Notes under the pieces: model-generated
Told to the model about the DNA's origin: nothing
Seen by the model: only the letters and a program-made list of their open reading frames with translations
Database searches by the model: none
Translations under genes and position numbers: made by a program
DNA from: Ruania zhangjianzhongii
Lineage (GTDB): Bacteria; Actinomycetota; Actinomycetes; Actinomycetales; Beutenbergiaceae
DNA length: 64,000 nt
Direction of reading: 5' to 3'
Assembly: GCF_008000995.1 (NCBI RefSeq)
Contig: NZ_CP042828.1
Span: 124,001 to 188,000 of the forward strand
Part shown: piece by piece, positions 42,790 to 51,683 of the stretch
Position numbering within the stretch: position 1 is the stretch's first letter
Layout of the letters: every line of letters begins with the position of its first letter

Positions 42790-44037
42790 ATGACGCGCGA
42801 AGACGTGCCCCCTGCCCCGGCAACGACGCAACCCGTCCGGCGATCCCTGCCCGGCCGCGGCGCCCCGCTGCGCCTCGGAGTCATCGGAAACGGCAACCGC
42901 GGGGTGATCGCGGCGCGGGCGGCTGATGCCGATGCCGATGCCGCCGTCGTGGCGGTGGCGGACCCGCTCGAGCGTGCCCGCCACCGCGCCCGCGAGGCTT
43001 ACGGGTCTGGCGTGAGCGTCGGTGAGAGCGTGACGGAGGTGATCGAGGCTGGTGTGGACGCGGCGTTCGTCACCTCTCTGGACCACCAGCACGCAGACCA
43101 CACCGTCCAGCTCCTGAGCGCGGGTGTGGACGTGTTCGTGGACAAGCCGATGGCCACCACTGTGGCAGACGCCGACCGGATGCTGGTGGCCGCGCAAGCG
43201 AGCGGCAGCAAGCTGTATGTGGGCCACAACATGCGGCATATGCCGGTGATCGGGCTGATGCACGACCTGGTGGCCCAGGGGCGGATCGGCCAGGTGAAGG
43301 CCATCTGGTGCCGCTACTTCGTCGGCGACGGGGGCGATCGCTTCTTCAAGGACTGGCACGCCGAGCGGGCCAATGTGAACTCCTTGCTGCTGCAGAAGGG
43401 GGCGCATGACATCGACGTGATTCACTGGATCGCCGGCGGCTACACGCGCCGAGTGAGCGCGATGGGCGCACTGACTCTCTACGGCGACGTCGACTCCCGG
43501 CAGGATCGCACCGGACAGGTGGTGACCGAGTGGCTGGACCGGGAGAAGAACTGGCCACCGCTGGCCCAACAGGGCCTGCACCCGGTGATCGACGTCGAGG
43601 ACCTCTCGATGGTCACCATGGCGCTCGACAACGGCGTGTTCGCGACCTATTCGGAGTGCCACTACACCCCGGACTACTGGCGGAACTACACCGTCATCGG
43701 CACCGAAGGCCGGATCGAGAACTTCGGCCTGGGCGACGATGGCGTGGTGCGGCTCTGGAATCGGCGCACCGAGTACAGCGCCGACGGCGACGAGCAGTTC
43801 CCGATCCCCCGGGTCGAGGGCGGGCATCACGGGGCCGACCCGGCGTTGCTCGCGGAGTTCCTGGAGTTCGTGCGCACCGGTGCTCCCACTCAGACCTCAC
43901 CGGTCGCGGCCCGGGAGGCGGTGGCCACCGGAGCGGTCGCCACCACCTCGATGCGCAGCGGCTCCGGCGCCCTGGATGTGCCCGAGCTGGACCCCCGGCT
44001 GCGGGCCTACTTCGACGGCGGCCAGGTCCGCCGGTGA
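42790..44037 (+). CDS. Gfo/Idh/MocA family oxidoreductase
   Basis: A 415-residue NAD(P)-dependent sugar or inositol dehydrogenase-type protein: LRLGVIGNGNRGVIAAR (Rossmann), VFVDKPMATTV with the catalytic-region Lys, and a C-terminal beta-sheet domain with KGAHDIDVIHWIAGG (His/Asp pair). A 25-residue Pro-rich N-terminal extension precedes the Rossmann fold. The ATG at 42790 is close to the operator; the longer frame is rejected because it would run through the operator. It is the first gene of the LacI-controlled transporter cluster. Confidence 0.9.
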   Translation: MTREDVPPAPATTQPVRRSLPGRGAPLRLGVIGNGNRGVIAARAADADADAAVVAVADPLERARHRAREAYGSGVSVGESVTEVIEAGVDAAFVTSLDHQHADHTVQLLSAGVDVFVDKPMATTVADADRMLVAAQASGSKLYVGHNMRHMPVIGLMHDLVAQGRIGQVKAIWCRYFVGDGGDRFFKDWHAERANVNSLLLQKGAHDIDVIHWIAGGYTRRVSAMGALTLYGDVDSRQDRTGQVVTEWLDREKNWPPLAQQGLHPVIDVEDLSMVTMALDNGVFATYSECHYTPDYWRNYTVIGTEGRIENFGLGDDGVVRLWNRRTEYSADGDEQFPIPRVEGGHHGADPALLAEFLEFVRTGAPTQTSPVAAREAVATGAVATTSMRSGSGALDVPELDPRLRAYFDGGQVRR

Positions 44038-44063
44038 CCGACCGCAAACAGTTTGGTGTTGCA

Positions 44064-44075
44064 GCAAGCGCTTGC
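44064..44075. promoter_or_regulatory. Perfect LacI-type operator upstream of the ABC transporter
   Basis: GCAAGCGCTTGC is an exact 12-bp palindrome within TTGCA-GCAAGCGCTTGC-AC, 133 bp before the binding-protein start. Confidence 0.8.
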
Positions 44076-44207
44076 ACTCGCTAAGTTCGATCCAGGCCAA
44101 CCAGAGCGATCGATCAGTGTGAGGTCTCGACGTGGACGTCTTCCCGCCTCGAGCGCAGCAGCAGACCACAGGCCGACCCCCGCCGGCCGTCAACTGAGGA
44201 GATATCG

Positions 44208-46184
44208 ATGACGATGGACCGAAAGACCTGGGCCGGACAGCACCTGTCCCGGCGGAACTTGCTGATCTACAGCGGCGGCGGCCTGACGCTCGGCGCGCTC
44301 ACGCTGGCCGGCTGCAGTGACGATGAGGCGCCCAACCCGTTCGACGATGCAGCCGGCGGCAGTGATGCTCTCGAGTCGCCGATGCTCACCGAACGGGTCG
44401 ACGCGGGGGACCTGCCCTCGCTGGAGGAGCGCCTCCCCGCCGAGCCGATGGTGGTGGAACCGTGGGACGGGCCGGGCGCGTTCGGCGGCACGCTCCACCG
44501 GGCCCAGACCGACGTCGCGGACGCCGGGGTGATGCAGTCCTTCGCCGGCGTGGGACTGCTGGAGTGGGACTGGGACGCCGCCGGTGCAGTCCCCAGCATC
44601 GCTGCCGAGTTCGAGAAGAACGAGACCAACACCCAGTTCACCTTCCGGCTGCGGGAAGGGATGAAGTGGTCTGACGGAGAGCCGTTCACCTCCGAGGACC
44701 TGATGTTCACCATCACCGACTACCTCAGCAACGAGACCACGATCCCGACCGCACCGTTCTGGTTCAGCGACGGCGGGAACACCCGGCCCAGTGCAGAGGC
44801 TCCGGACGAGCTGACCGTGGTGATCACCTACACGGAGCCCTTCTCCCTGTTCGAGAAGTACATGTGCCACCCGGCGGTGAGCTACCAGTTCCTCAAGCCG
44901 AAGCACTACCTGAGCCAGTTCCATCCGGACTATGCCGACCCCGAGGAAGTGGACGCTGCCACCAGTGAGGCAGGCTTCGACTCCTGGGACCAGTACTTCG
45001 CCGACCGGGACAACTGGTGGACCAACCCCGAGCGCCCGGTGCTCGGTGCGTACCTGGTCACCAGCTCGGCGAACGCCCAGAGCGGTACGGCGGCCCTGGA
45101 GCGCAACCCGTACTACTGGAAGACCGACCCGGACGGTCGCCAGCTGCCCTACGTGGACGAGATCCAGGTCCAGGTGCTCGCCCAGGACGCCCTCGACCTG
45201 CGCGCCGCCAACGGCGACCTGGACTTCCAGGGCCACTTCCTCGGGTACAACACCGCCCAGGTGTATCTGCAGAACGCGGAGTCCAAAGGCTTCGAGATGC
45301 TCCGTTGGCAGCCGGTCGGCACGCTCGCCTCCATCTGCCTGAATCTCTCCCACCAGAACGACGTGCTGCGCGAACTGTTCCTGGACGTCGAGTTCCGCCG
45401 CGCTCTCTCCCTGGGTATCGACCGTGAGGAGATGAACTCCACCCTGGTGGGTGACCTGGGCACCATCGCCCAGCCGATCCCCACCGAGAACTCCGAGTAC
45501 TTCGTAGAAGGCACCGGGCAGAACGCGATCGAGTTCGACCCGGACGAGGCGAACCGCATCCTCGACGACCTCGGCCTGACCATGGGCACCGACGGCGTCC
45601 GGCAGCGGCCTGACGGCGAGCCCCTGGCGCTGGTGCTGATGTACGTGGAGAGCTCGGCGGGGATCTCTCCCGCGGACGCCTACGGCATGGTGCGCCGCAA
45701 CTGGGCCGATATCGGCGTCAAGCTCGATCTGCGTCCGGTGGACGGCGGCCTCTACGGCGAGCTGCGTGGGTCGAACGACTTCGACATCGACGGCACCACG
45801 ATCCCCACCGACGATTTCGACCTGGAGCCGGTGTGGTTCATCCCGACCGCGTCGAACTCCCACAGCGCTCCCGGTTACGGCGGCTGGTATGCGAGCGCCG
45901 GGGCCGAAGGGATGGAGCCGCCGCAGGATATCAAGGACCTGATGGACCGCTGGGACGACCTGCGTACGGCGGAGACCGACGAGGACCGGATCGCGGCCGG
46001 GCAAGCCATCACCAGCCAGCACGAGGAGCAGATCTACGCCATCGGCCTGGTCGCCCTGCCGTTCACACCGGTGATCGTGGCAGGCGACCTGCACAACGTG
46101 CGCGACGACGAACCGCAGCTGTCCTACTACAAGGGCCGGGAAGGCATCACCAAGCCGGAGCAGATCTACTTCGCCGAGGCCTGA
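44208..46184 (+). CDS. ABC transporter substrate-binding lipoprotein, family 5
   Basis: A 658-residue SBP_bac_5 protein. The N-terminus has a twin-arginine-like SRRNLLIYSGGG and a lipobox LTLAGC, so it is probably Tat-exported and lipid-anchored. FTFRLREGMKWSDGEPFTSE and RRALSLGIDREEMN are family signatures. Family 5 proteins bind oligopeptides, and in many actinobacteria and Thermotogae oligosaccharides. LacI control and nag genes nearby favour a sugar. It is larger than the typical 500-550 residues. GAGGAGATATCG precedes the ATG. Confidence 0.9.
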   Translation: MTMDRKTWAGQHLSRRNLLIYSGGGLTLGALTLAGCSDDEAPNPFDDAAGGSDALESPMLTERVDAGDLPSLEERLPAEPMVVEPWDGPGAFGGTLHRAQTDVADAGVMQSFAGVGLLEWDWDAAGAVPSIAAEFEKNETNTQFTFRLREGMKWSDGEPFTSEDLMFTITDYLSNETTIPTAPFWFSDGGNTRPSAEAPDELTVVITYTEPFSLFEKYMCHPAVSYQFLKPKHYLSQFHPDYADPEEVDAATSEAGFDSWDQYFADRDNWWTNPERPVLGAYLVTSSANAQSGTAALERNPYYWKTDPDGRQLPYVDEIQVQVLAQDALDLRAANGDLDFQGHFLGYNTAQVYLQNAESKGFEMLRWQPVGTLASICLNLSHQNDVLRELFLDVEFRRALSLGIDREEMNSTLVGDLGTIAQPIPTENSEYFVEGTGQNAIEFDPDEANRILDDLGLTMGTDGVRQRPDGEPLALVLMYVESSAGISPADAYGMVRRNWADIGVKLDLRPVDGGLYGELRGSNDFDIDGTTIPTDDFDLEPVWFIPTASNSHSAPGYGGWYASAGAEGMEPPQDIKDLMDRWDDLRTAETDEDRIAAGQAITSQHEEQIYAIGLVALPFTPVIVAGDLHNVRDDEPQLSYYKGREGITKPEQIYFAEA

Positions 46185-46250
46185 GCCGCTGCAGCGGGCC
46201 CTCTCCCGGCCCGCGGCCCACCCGCCCATGACTGGACTGGAAGGAGCGCC

Positions 46251-47243
46251 GTGCTGAGATTTGTGGTGCACCGCGTGCTGCACGTGCTGCCGACGCTGAT
46301 CGTGGTGACGATCATCGCGTTCTTCATCATCCAGCTGCCCCCAGGTGACTTCCTCACCACTCAGGTGGCCGCACTGGAGGCGCAGGGAGAAAGCATCGAC
46401 CCGGCCCAGCTGGAGGCGCTACGCGCCCGGTACGGCATCGGCGACCCGTTCTGGGTGCAGTACTTCAAGTGGATCTCGAACATCGTGATGCACGGTGACT
46501 TCGGCCTCTCCTTCGCCTACCAGCGCCCGGTGGCGGACCTGATCCTCGAACGCCTCCCGCTCACCCTGCTGCTCGGTATCGCCACCTTGCTGGTGACCTG
46601 GCTGATCGCCCTGCCGGCCGGCGTCTACTCGGCGATCAAGCAGCACACCGGCGGTGACTACGTGATCTCCACCGTGGGGTTCATCGCGCTGGCAGTGCCG
46701 AACTTCCTCGCCGCCCTGGTGCTCGCCTATATCGGGTTCCACTACTTCGGGCAGAGTGTGGGCGGGTTGTTCTCCCCCGAGTACGTGAACGCGCCGTGGA
46801 GCTTGGCCAAGTTCGGCGATCTGCTCGAGCACCTGTGGGTCCCGGTGCTGGTGATCAGCCTGGCCGGTACCGCGAGCATTATCCGGGTGACTCGCGCGAA
46901 CATGCTCGACGAGCTGCACAAGCCATATGTGACCACCGCGCGCGCCAAGGGGCTGCCGGAGGGCAAGATCATCCGCAAGTACCCGCTGCGGATCGCGCTG
47001 AACCCCTTCATCTCCACCGCCGGCTGGCACCTCCCGTCCCTCTTCGACGGCGAGGTGATCGTCGCCACTGTGCTGGCGCTGGGCACCACCGGGCCGCTGC
47101 TGCTGGATGCCCTGAAGTCCCAGGACATGTACCTCGCCGGCGGCATCATCCTGATCATCGCGGTGCTGACCGTGGTCGGCACGCTGATCTCCGATGTGCT
47201 GCTCGCCGTGGTCGATCCGCGGGTGCGATTCGGGAAGGCGTGA
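46251..47243 (+). CDS. ABC transporter permease, DppB type
   Basis: A 330-residue permease: N-terminal MLRFVVHRVLHVLPTLIVVT, the conserved YGIGDPFWVQYFKWI, and the EAA-loop region IIRVTRANMLDELHKPYVTT with ARAKGLPEGKI. Six helices. It starts at GTG 46251 after AAGGAGCGCC. Confidence 0.93.
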   Translation: MLRFVVHRVLHVLPTLIVVTIIAFFIIQLPPGDFLTTQVAALEAQGESIDPAQLEALRARYGIGDPFWVQYFKWISNIVMHGDFGLSFAYQRPVADLILERLPLTLLLGIATLLVTWLIALPAGVYSAIKQHTGGDYVISTVGFIALAVPNFLAALVLAYIGFHYFGQSVGGLFSPEYVNAPWSLAKFGDLLEHLWVPVLVISLAGTASIIRVTRANMLDELHKPYVTTARAKGLPEGKIIRKYPLRIALNPFISTAGWHLPSLFDGEVIVATVLALGTTGPLLLDALKSQDMYLAGGIILIIAVLTVVGTLISDVLLAVVDPRVRFGKA

Positions 47244-47247
47244 GCAG

Positions 47248-48435
47248 ATGACCGAGACCAGCCAGCTGCCCCAACACGATCCGGACCGCACCGACGGCCC
47301 GGAGGGCGAGCCCGATGCCGACACCCTTGCCGCCGAGTCCGGGAGGTCCCGGCAGGACGTCACCTCCGCCCCGCAGTGGAAGCTGATCTGGTGGCGGTTC
47401 CGCAAGCACAAGATGGCCATGATCGGGATGTGGATCCTGGTGGTGCTGTACGTGGTGGCGCTGTTCGCCGGGTTCTTCGCCCCGTTCAACACCTCCAGCT
47501 ACTCCGCCGAGCACGTGTTCCAGCCGCCGCAGGTGCCGAGCTTCAGCTTCTCCGACGGCTTCTACGTGCACCCCACCACCGGCTCCACCGATCCGGAGAC
47601 TCTGCAGCGGGTCTTCGAGGAGGACACCAGTGAGCAGATTCCGCTCGGCTTCTTCGTCCACGGCGACGAGTACCAGCTGCTCTGGCTGTTCGAGACCGAC
47701 CTGCACCTCTTCGGGCCGGAGAACGCCGGTGATCGCTGGTATCCGTTGGGCGGCGATCGTACCGGTGCGGACCTGCTGTCCAAGATCACCTACGGTTCCC
47801 AGATCTCTCTGTCCATCGGGCTGATCGGGGTGGGGATCTCGCTCGTGCTGGGCATGCTGCTCGGGGGCATCTCCGGGTACTTCGGCGGTGTGGTGGACAC
47901 CATCATCCAGCGTGTGATCGAGCTGATCATGAGCGTGCCCACGTTGCCGCTCTGGCTCGGACTGGCTGCCGCGGTGCCGCCCCAGTGGGGTTCCACGCCG
48001 ACCTACCTGATGATCACGGTGATCCTGTCCCTGCTCGGCTGGACGCAGCTGGCCCGGGTGGTGCGCGGACGGCTGCTGCAGCTGCGCAGCGAGGACTTCG
48101 TGATGGCGGCCAGGTTCGATGGCGTGAGGACCGGGCGGATCATCTTCCGGCACATGCTGCCCTCGTTCAGCTCGCACATCATCGCCACGGTCAGCCTCGC
48201 AGTGCCGGCGATGATCCTGGCGGAGACGTCGCTGTCCTTCCTCGGCCTGGGCCTGCGCGCCCCGGCGGTGTCCTGGGGCGTCCTGCTGCAGGACGCCCAA
48301 TCGGTCTCCACTGTGGCCACCACCCCCTGGCTGATCCTGCCCGGGGTGGCGGTAGTGCTCGCCGTGGTGGCATTCAACTTCGTCGGTGACGGTCTGCGCG
48401 ACTCCGCCGACCCGTACGGAAAGAGGTCGGCATGA
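47248..48435 (+). CDS. ABC transporter permease, DppC type
   Basis: A 395-residue permease. It has an acidic N-terminus, a first helix at MAMIGMWILVVLYVVALFAG, a large extracytoplasmic insert (about residues 90-190) and the EAA loop VRGRLLQLRSEDFVMAARFD. The insert is longer than in standard DppC. It starts five bases after DppB. Its stop codon lies at the beginning of the 89-bp tandem duplication. Confidence 0.93.
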   Translation: MTETSQLPQHDPDRTDGPEGEPDADTLAAESGRSRQDVTSAPQWKLIWWRFRKHKMAMIGMWILVVLYVVALFAGFFAPFNTSSYSAEHVFQPPQVPSFSFSDGFYVHPTTGSTDPETLQRVFEEDTSEQIPLGFFVHGDEYQLLWLFETDLHLFGPENAGDRWYPLGGDRTGADLLSKITYGSQISLSIGLIGVGISLVLGMLLGGISGYFGGVVDTIIQRVIELIMSVPTLPLWLGLAAAVPPQWGSTPTYLMITVILSLLGWTQLARVVRGRLLQLRSEDFVMAARFDGVRTGRIIFRHMLPSFSSHIIATVSLAVPAMILAETSLSFLGLGLRAPAVSWGVLLQDAQSVSTVATTPWLILPGVAVVLAVVAFNFVGDGLRDSADPYGKRSA

Positions 48436-48607
48436 GCACGAGGAGCCCCCGCGTAGGTACGCCGAGGGACGAGGTGTGCTGGAGCGAGGCACCGCAGTGC
48501 TCAGGCATAGGAGGTGGAGCATGAGCACGAGGAGCCCCCGCGTAGGTACGCCGAGGGATGAGGTGTGCTGGAGCGAGGCACCGCAGTGCTCAGGCACAGG
48601 AGGTAGA
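48430..48607 (+). repeat. 89-bp tandem duplication inside an operon
   Basis: Two consecutive 89-bp units (48430-48518, 48519-48607), nearly identical (a few substitutions), between the DppC-type permease and the ATPase gene. Each unit begins GCATGAGCACGAGGAGCCC and ends in a GGAGG-type ribosome site. GAGCAC near the start and GTGCTC near the end of each unit are complementary. Confidence 0.95.
48432..48524 (+). CDS. Short ORF 1 in tandem duplication, overlapping permease stop
   Basis: A 30-codon frame starting MSTRSPRVGTPRDEVCWSEA. The ATG overlaps the TGA of the upstream permease (ATGA), and its own stop overlaps the next copy's ATG. Whether it is translated as a peptide or merely carries ribosomes forward is unknown; no family recognised. 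Confidence 0.4.
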   Translation: MSTRSPRVGTPRDEVCWSEAPQCSGIGGGA

Positions 48608-48613
48608 GCATGA
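48521..48613 (+). CDS. Short ORF 2 in tandem duplication, overlapping ATPase start
   Basis: Second copy of the 30-codon frame, differing at two residues near the C-terminus. GGAGGTGGAGC lies before its ATG, and its TGA overlaps the ATG of the ATPase gene at 48610. The chain of ATGA overlaps keeps translational coupling across the insertion. Confidence 0.4.
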   Translation: MSTRSPRVGTPRDEVCWSEAPQCSGTGGRA

Positions 48614-50697
48614 AGCGCCGCCGCAACCAGACCGAACGTACCGGGCACAAACAGCTCGGCGCGGCGGTGGTCGAGGCCACCGAGCTCAGCGCAGCCGAGG
48701 CGATCCTGGACGTCCAGGACCTGCACACCACGTTCCGCACCGACCAGGGGGTGGTGCGCGCCGTCGATGGTATCGACATGACGATCCGCCGCGGGACCAC
48801 CACCTGCATCGTGGGCGAGTCCGGGTCCGGCAAGTCGGCCACTGCGCGGTCCATCCTCCAGGTGGTGGACGCGCCCGGGGTCGTGGAGTCCGGCCGAATC
48901 CTGTTCCGTGCCGAGGAGCAGGGAGACGTCGTTGACCTGGCCGCGCTCGACCCCAAGGGTGAGGGCATCCGCCAGGTGCGCGGGCGGGACGTCGGCATCG
49001 TGTTCCAGGAGCCGATGTCCTCGCTCAGCCCGGTGCACACGATCGGCAACCAGATCTCCGAGCTGCTGGCGCTGCACACGGATCTGAACGAGGCGCAGAT
49101 CCGTGAACGCGTCGTCGCCGAGCTGGCCGGCGTGGGGATCCCGCGTCCGGCCGAACGCATCGACGCCTACACCTTCCAGCTCTCCGGCGGGATGCGTCAG
49201 CGGGCGATGATCGCGATGGCACTGATCTGCCGGCCGTCGCTGCTGATCGCAGACGAGCCCACCACCGCCCTGGACGTGACCACTCAGGCGCAGATCCTGG
49301 ACCTGCTCGGGGAGCTCAAGCGCGAGCTGGCGATGACGCTGATCTTCATCACCCACGACCTGGGCGTGGTCGCCGAGATCGCCGATGACGTGGTGGTGAT
49401 GCGCCACGGCAAGGTGGTGGAGACCGGGCCGGTGGACCAGATCTTCCACGATCCCCAGCACCCGTACACCCGCGAGCTGCTCGCGGCGTTGCCGCAGCGC
49501 TCGGGTGGGCTCGTTGATCAGGCCGGCGACGGCGCAGCCCCGGCGGGCAGGGGAAGTTCCGGGGATCAGGTCCTCGGCCGGGAGGGGCCGGGGCAACCCC
49601 AGGGCGAGGAAACGGACCCGGAGAAGCCCAGCTCCGCCGTCGAAGTACCGCAGGGCGGGCCGGCGTCTGCGGTCACGGGAAGCTTCGCCGTCGGGCAGGA
49701 GCTCCCGGCACCCGGCGAGCCGGTCGAGGCGACCGGAACGGCCGAGGCGACCGGAACGGCTGAGGCCGCCGGAACGGCCGGGGTGACCGGAGCCGGCGAG
49801 ACGACCCACGCCCACGAACCCGGCGCCCCGCGCGCGCTGCTGTCCATCCAGGACCTGCGGATGGAGTTCGACGCCGTCTCCGGCGGTCTGTTCCGCCGGC
49901 GCCGCAAGGAGAAGATCGTCGCGGTGAACGGGGTAAGCCTGGACATTCCCGAGGGCGCCACGCTCGGCCTGGTGGGGGAGTCCGGGTGCGGGAAGACCAC
50001 TCTGGGCCGGTGCGTGATGCGCGCATACGAGCCGACGGCGGGCCGGATTCTCTACCGGAATGGTCAGGGCGGCGAGGTGGACCTGGCCCGGTTGTCCGAG
50101 CGGGAGCTGCTGCCGTACCGGCGCCAGATCCGGATGGTGTTCCAGGACCCGTACGGGTCGCTGAACCCGCGAATGACCGTGCGGCAGGTGATCGCCGAGC
50201 CGCTGAAGGCTGCCGGGATGGCGAAAGGGTCAGAGCTGGCTGACCGGGTGGAGACGATGCTGGAGCGGGTCGGCCTGCGCCGCTCGATGGCGGGCCGCTA
50301 CCCGCATGCATTCTCCGGCGGGGAGCGGCAGCGGATCGGCATCGCCCGCGCGCTGATCACCTCGCCGAAGCTGGTGATCGCCGATGAGGCAGTCTCCGCA
50401 CTCGACGTGTCCGTGCGCACCCAGATCCTCGAGCTGCTCGCCGACCTGCAGTCCGATCTGGGGCTGACCTACCTGTTCATCTCCCACGACCTGTCGGTGA
50501 TCGAGCGGATCTGCGACCGGGTGGCGGTGATGTACTACGGCAACCTGGTGGAGGAGGGCCCGACCGAGACCCTGTTCGCCGATCCGCAGCACGGGTACAC
50601 CCGGGCACTGCTGTCCGCAGTGCCGATCCCGGACCCGCGGCTGCGCGGCACCCGTGAGCGGGTGGACTACCGGCCCGAGGAGGACGAGGCAGCCTGA
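48610..50697 (+). CDS. Fused DppD-DppF type ABC transporter ATPase
   Basis: A 695-residue double ATPase. Domain 1 (about residues 35-300): Walker A GESGSGKSA, signature LSGGMRQR, Walker B LLIADEPTTALD. Domain 2 (about 405-690): GESGCGKTT, FSGGERQR, and LVIADEAVSALD, where Ala replaces the usual Pro. The linker (about 300-400) is Gly/Ala/Thr/Pro/Glu-rich and contains six-residue repeats EATGTA coded by an 18-bp tandem repeat at 49726. It energises the permease pair upstream. GGAGGTAGAGC precedes the ATG. Confidence 0.95.
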   Translation: MKRRRNQTERTGHKQLGAAVVEATELSAAEAILDVQDLHTTFRTDQGVVRAVDGIDMTIRRGTTTCIVGESGSGKSATARSILQVVDAPGVVESGRILFRAEEQGDVVDLAALDPKGEGIRQVRGRDVGIVFQEPMSSLSPVHTIGNQISELLALHTDLNEAQIRERVVAELAGVGIPRPAERIDAYTFQLSGGMRQRAMIAMALICRPSLLIADEPTTALDVTTQAQILDLLGELKRELAMTLIFITHDLGVVAEIADDVVVMRHGKVVETGPVDQIFHDPQHPYTRELLAALPQRSGGLVDQAGDGAAPAGRGSSGDQVLGREGPGQPQGEETDPEKPSSAVEVPQGGPASAVTGSFAVGQELPAPGEPVEATGTAEATGTAEAAGTAGVTGAGETTHAHEPGAPRALLSIQDLRMEFDAVSGGLFRRRRKEKIVAVNGVSLDIPEGATLGLVGESGCGKTTLGRCVMRAYEPTAGRILYRNGQGGEVDLARLSERELLPYRRQIRMVFQDPYGSLNPRMTVRQVIAEPLKAAGMAKGSELADRVETMLERVGLRRSMAGRYPHAFSGGERQRIGIARALITSPKLVIADEAVSALDVSVRTQILELLADLQSDLGLTYLFISHDLSVIERICDRVAVMYYGNLVEEGPTETLFADPQHGYTRALLSAVPIPDPRLRGTRERVDYRPEEDEAA
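49726..49797 (+). repeat. 18-bp coding tandem repeat in the ATPase linker
   Basis: Units of GAGGCGACCGGAACGGCC start at 49726, 49744, 49762 and (degenerate) 49780, encoding EATGTA, EATGTA, EAAGTA and GVTGAG. Frame-preserving repeat in a disordered linker. Confidence 0.85.
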
Positions 50698-50800
50698 GGC
50701 TGCCGAAGCCGCGGTGTCGGCGTCTCGGTTCGAGACCGACGTTCGACCGCTGGTCTGCCGCGGCGGCGTGGGAGCGGCTGGGGCATGGGACGATCCGGGC

Positions 50801-51625
50801 ATGGTTTCTCCGCTTGCCCGCACCTTTCGCTGGCACGGTCGAGAGGTGGCATGGGACCGGTTCGGCCAGGGGCCGCCGCTGGTGCTGCTGCACGGCACAC
50901 CCTGGTCCTCGGCGCTGTGGCGGCCGATGGCCACCGCGCTGAGCGCACGGTTCACCGTGTACCTGTGGGACATGCCCGGCTACGGGGCATCGTCGAAGGA
51001 CCCGGACCATCGAGTGGACCTGGGCGTGCAGGGTAAGTTGTTCGCCGCTCTGCTCAACGTGTGGCAGCTCGACCGGCCGCATGTGCTGGCGCACGACTTC
51101 GGCGGCGTGGTCTCGTTGCGCGCCCGGCTGCTGCACGGCGCGCAGTATGCCTCGCTCTGCCTGGTGGACGCGGTGGCGCTGAGCCCCTGGGGCTCGCCGT
51201 TCTTCACCCTCGTACGCGACCATGCCGAGGTGTTCGCCCAGCTTCCACCGGCGGTGCATCGCGGGGCGGTGGAAGCCTACATCGGCGGAGCGAGCCACCG
51301 GGGACTGGGCGCGGAGGATCTCGCCATGCTGGTGGCACCCTGGACCGGAGCGATCGGCCAGAGCGCGTTCTATCGCCAGATTGCCCAGGCCGACGAACGG
51401 TTCACCGACGAGATCGAGCCGCGGTACGGCTCGATCGACGAACCGACACACATCATCTGGGGCAGCGAGGACACCTGGATCCCACCGGAGCGGGCCGGCC
51501 GGCTGCAGCAGCTGATCCCGGGCTCCTCGTTGGCGGTCATCGACGATGCGGGCCACCTGGTCCAGCTCGACGCTCCGACGGCGCTCGCGGCCGAGCTCAC
51601 CCGCTGGACGGAGCAGGTGCGCTGA
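50801..51625 (+). CDS. Alpha/beta hydrolase, haloalkane dehalogenase/epoxide hydrolase-like
   Basis: A 274-residue alpha/beta hydrolase: oxyanion region LLHGTPWSSALW, nucleophile elbow LAHDFGGVVSL with Asp instead of Ser, the acid in WGSEDTWIPPE and His in DDAGHLVQLDAP. An Asp nucleophile places it with haloalkane dehalogenases and epoxide hydrolases rather than esterases; the substrate is unknown. The ATG at 50801 is used. It is the last gene before the ROK regulator and may be co-transcribed with the transporter (103-bp gap). Confidence 0.85.
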   Translation: MVSPLARTFRWHGREVAWDRFGQGPPLVLLHGTPWSSALWRPMATALSARFTVYLWDMPGYGASSKDPDHRVDLGVQGKLFAALLNVWQLDRPHVLAHDFGGVVSLRARLLHGAQYASLCLVDAVALSPWGSPFFTLVRDHAEVFAQLPPAVHRGAVEAYIGGASHRGLGAEDLAMLVAPWTGAIGQSAFYRQIAQADERFTDEIEPRYGSIDEPTHIIWGSEDTWIPPERAGRLQQLIPGSSLAVIDDAGHLVQLDAPTALAAELTRWTEQVR

Positions 51626-51640
51626 CCCGCTCATCAGCCG

Positions 51641-51667
51641 CCATTCCTTGACAGAGTGAAGGAATGG
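51641..51667. promoter_or_regulatory. Palindrome over a TTGACA box upstream of the ROK gene
   Basis: CCATTCCTT-N9-AAGGAATGG is an exact 9-bp inverted repeat, extended outward by GCC/GGC. TTGACA (51648-51653) is a consensus -35 within it. 17 bases upstream of the GTG start at 51684; fits ROK self-repression. Confidence 0.65.
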
Positions 51668-51683
51668 GCGGCATGGTCGGGGT

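Noticed and set aside
44190-46283. 697-codon minus-strand open frame
   Set aside because: Antisense to the family-5 binding protein with its lipobox and signatures; composition is not protein-like.
47155-49815. Very long open frame (886 codons) on the minus strand
   Set aside because: It is antisense to the DppC-type permease and the fused ATPase, which have clear motifs and ribosome sites. The antisense product is low-complexity (His/Arg/Gly-rich); long antisense frames are expected at this GC content.
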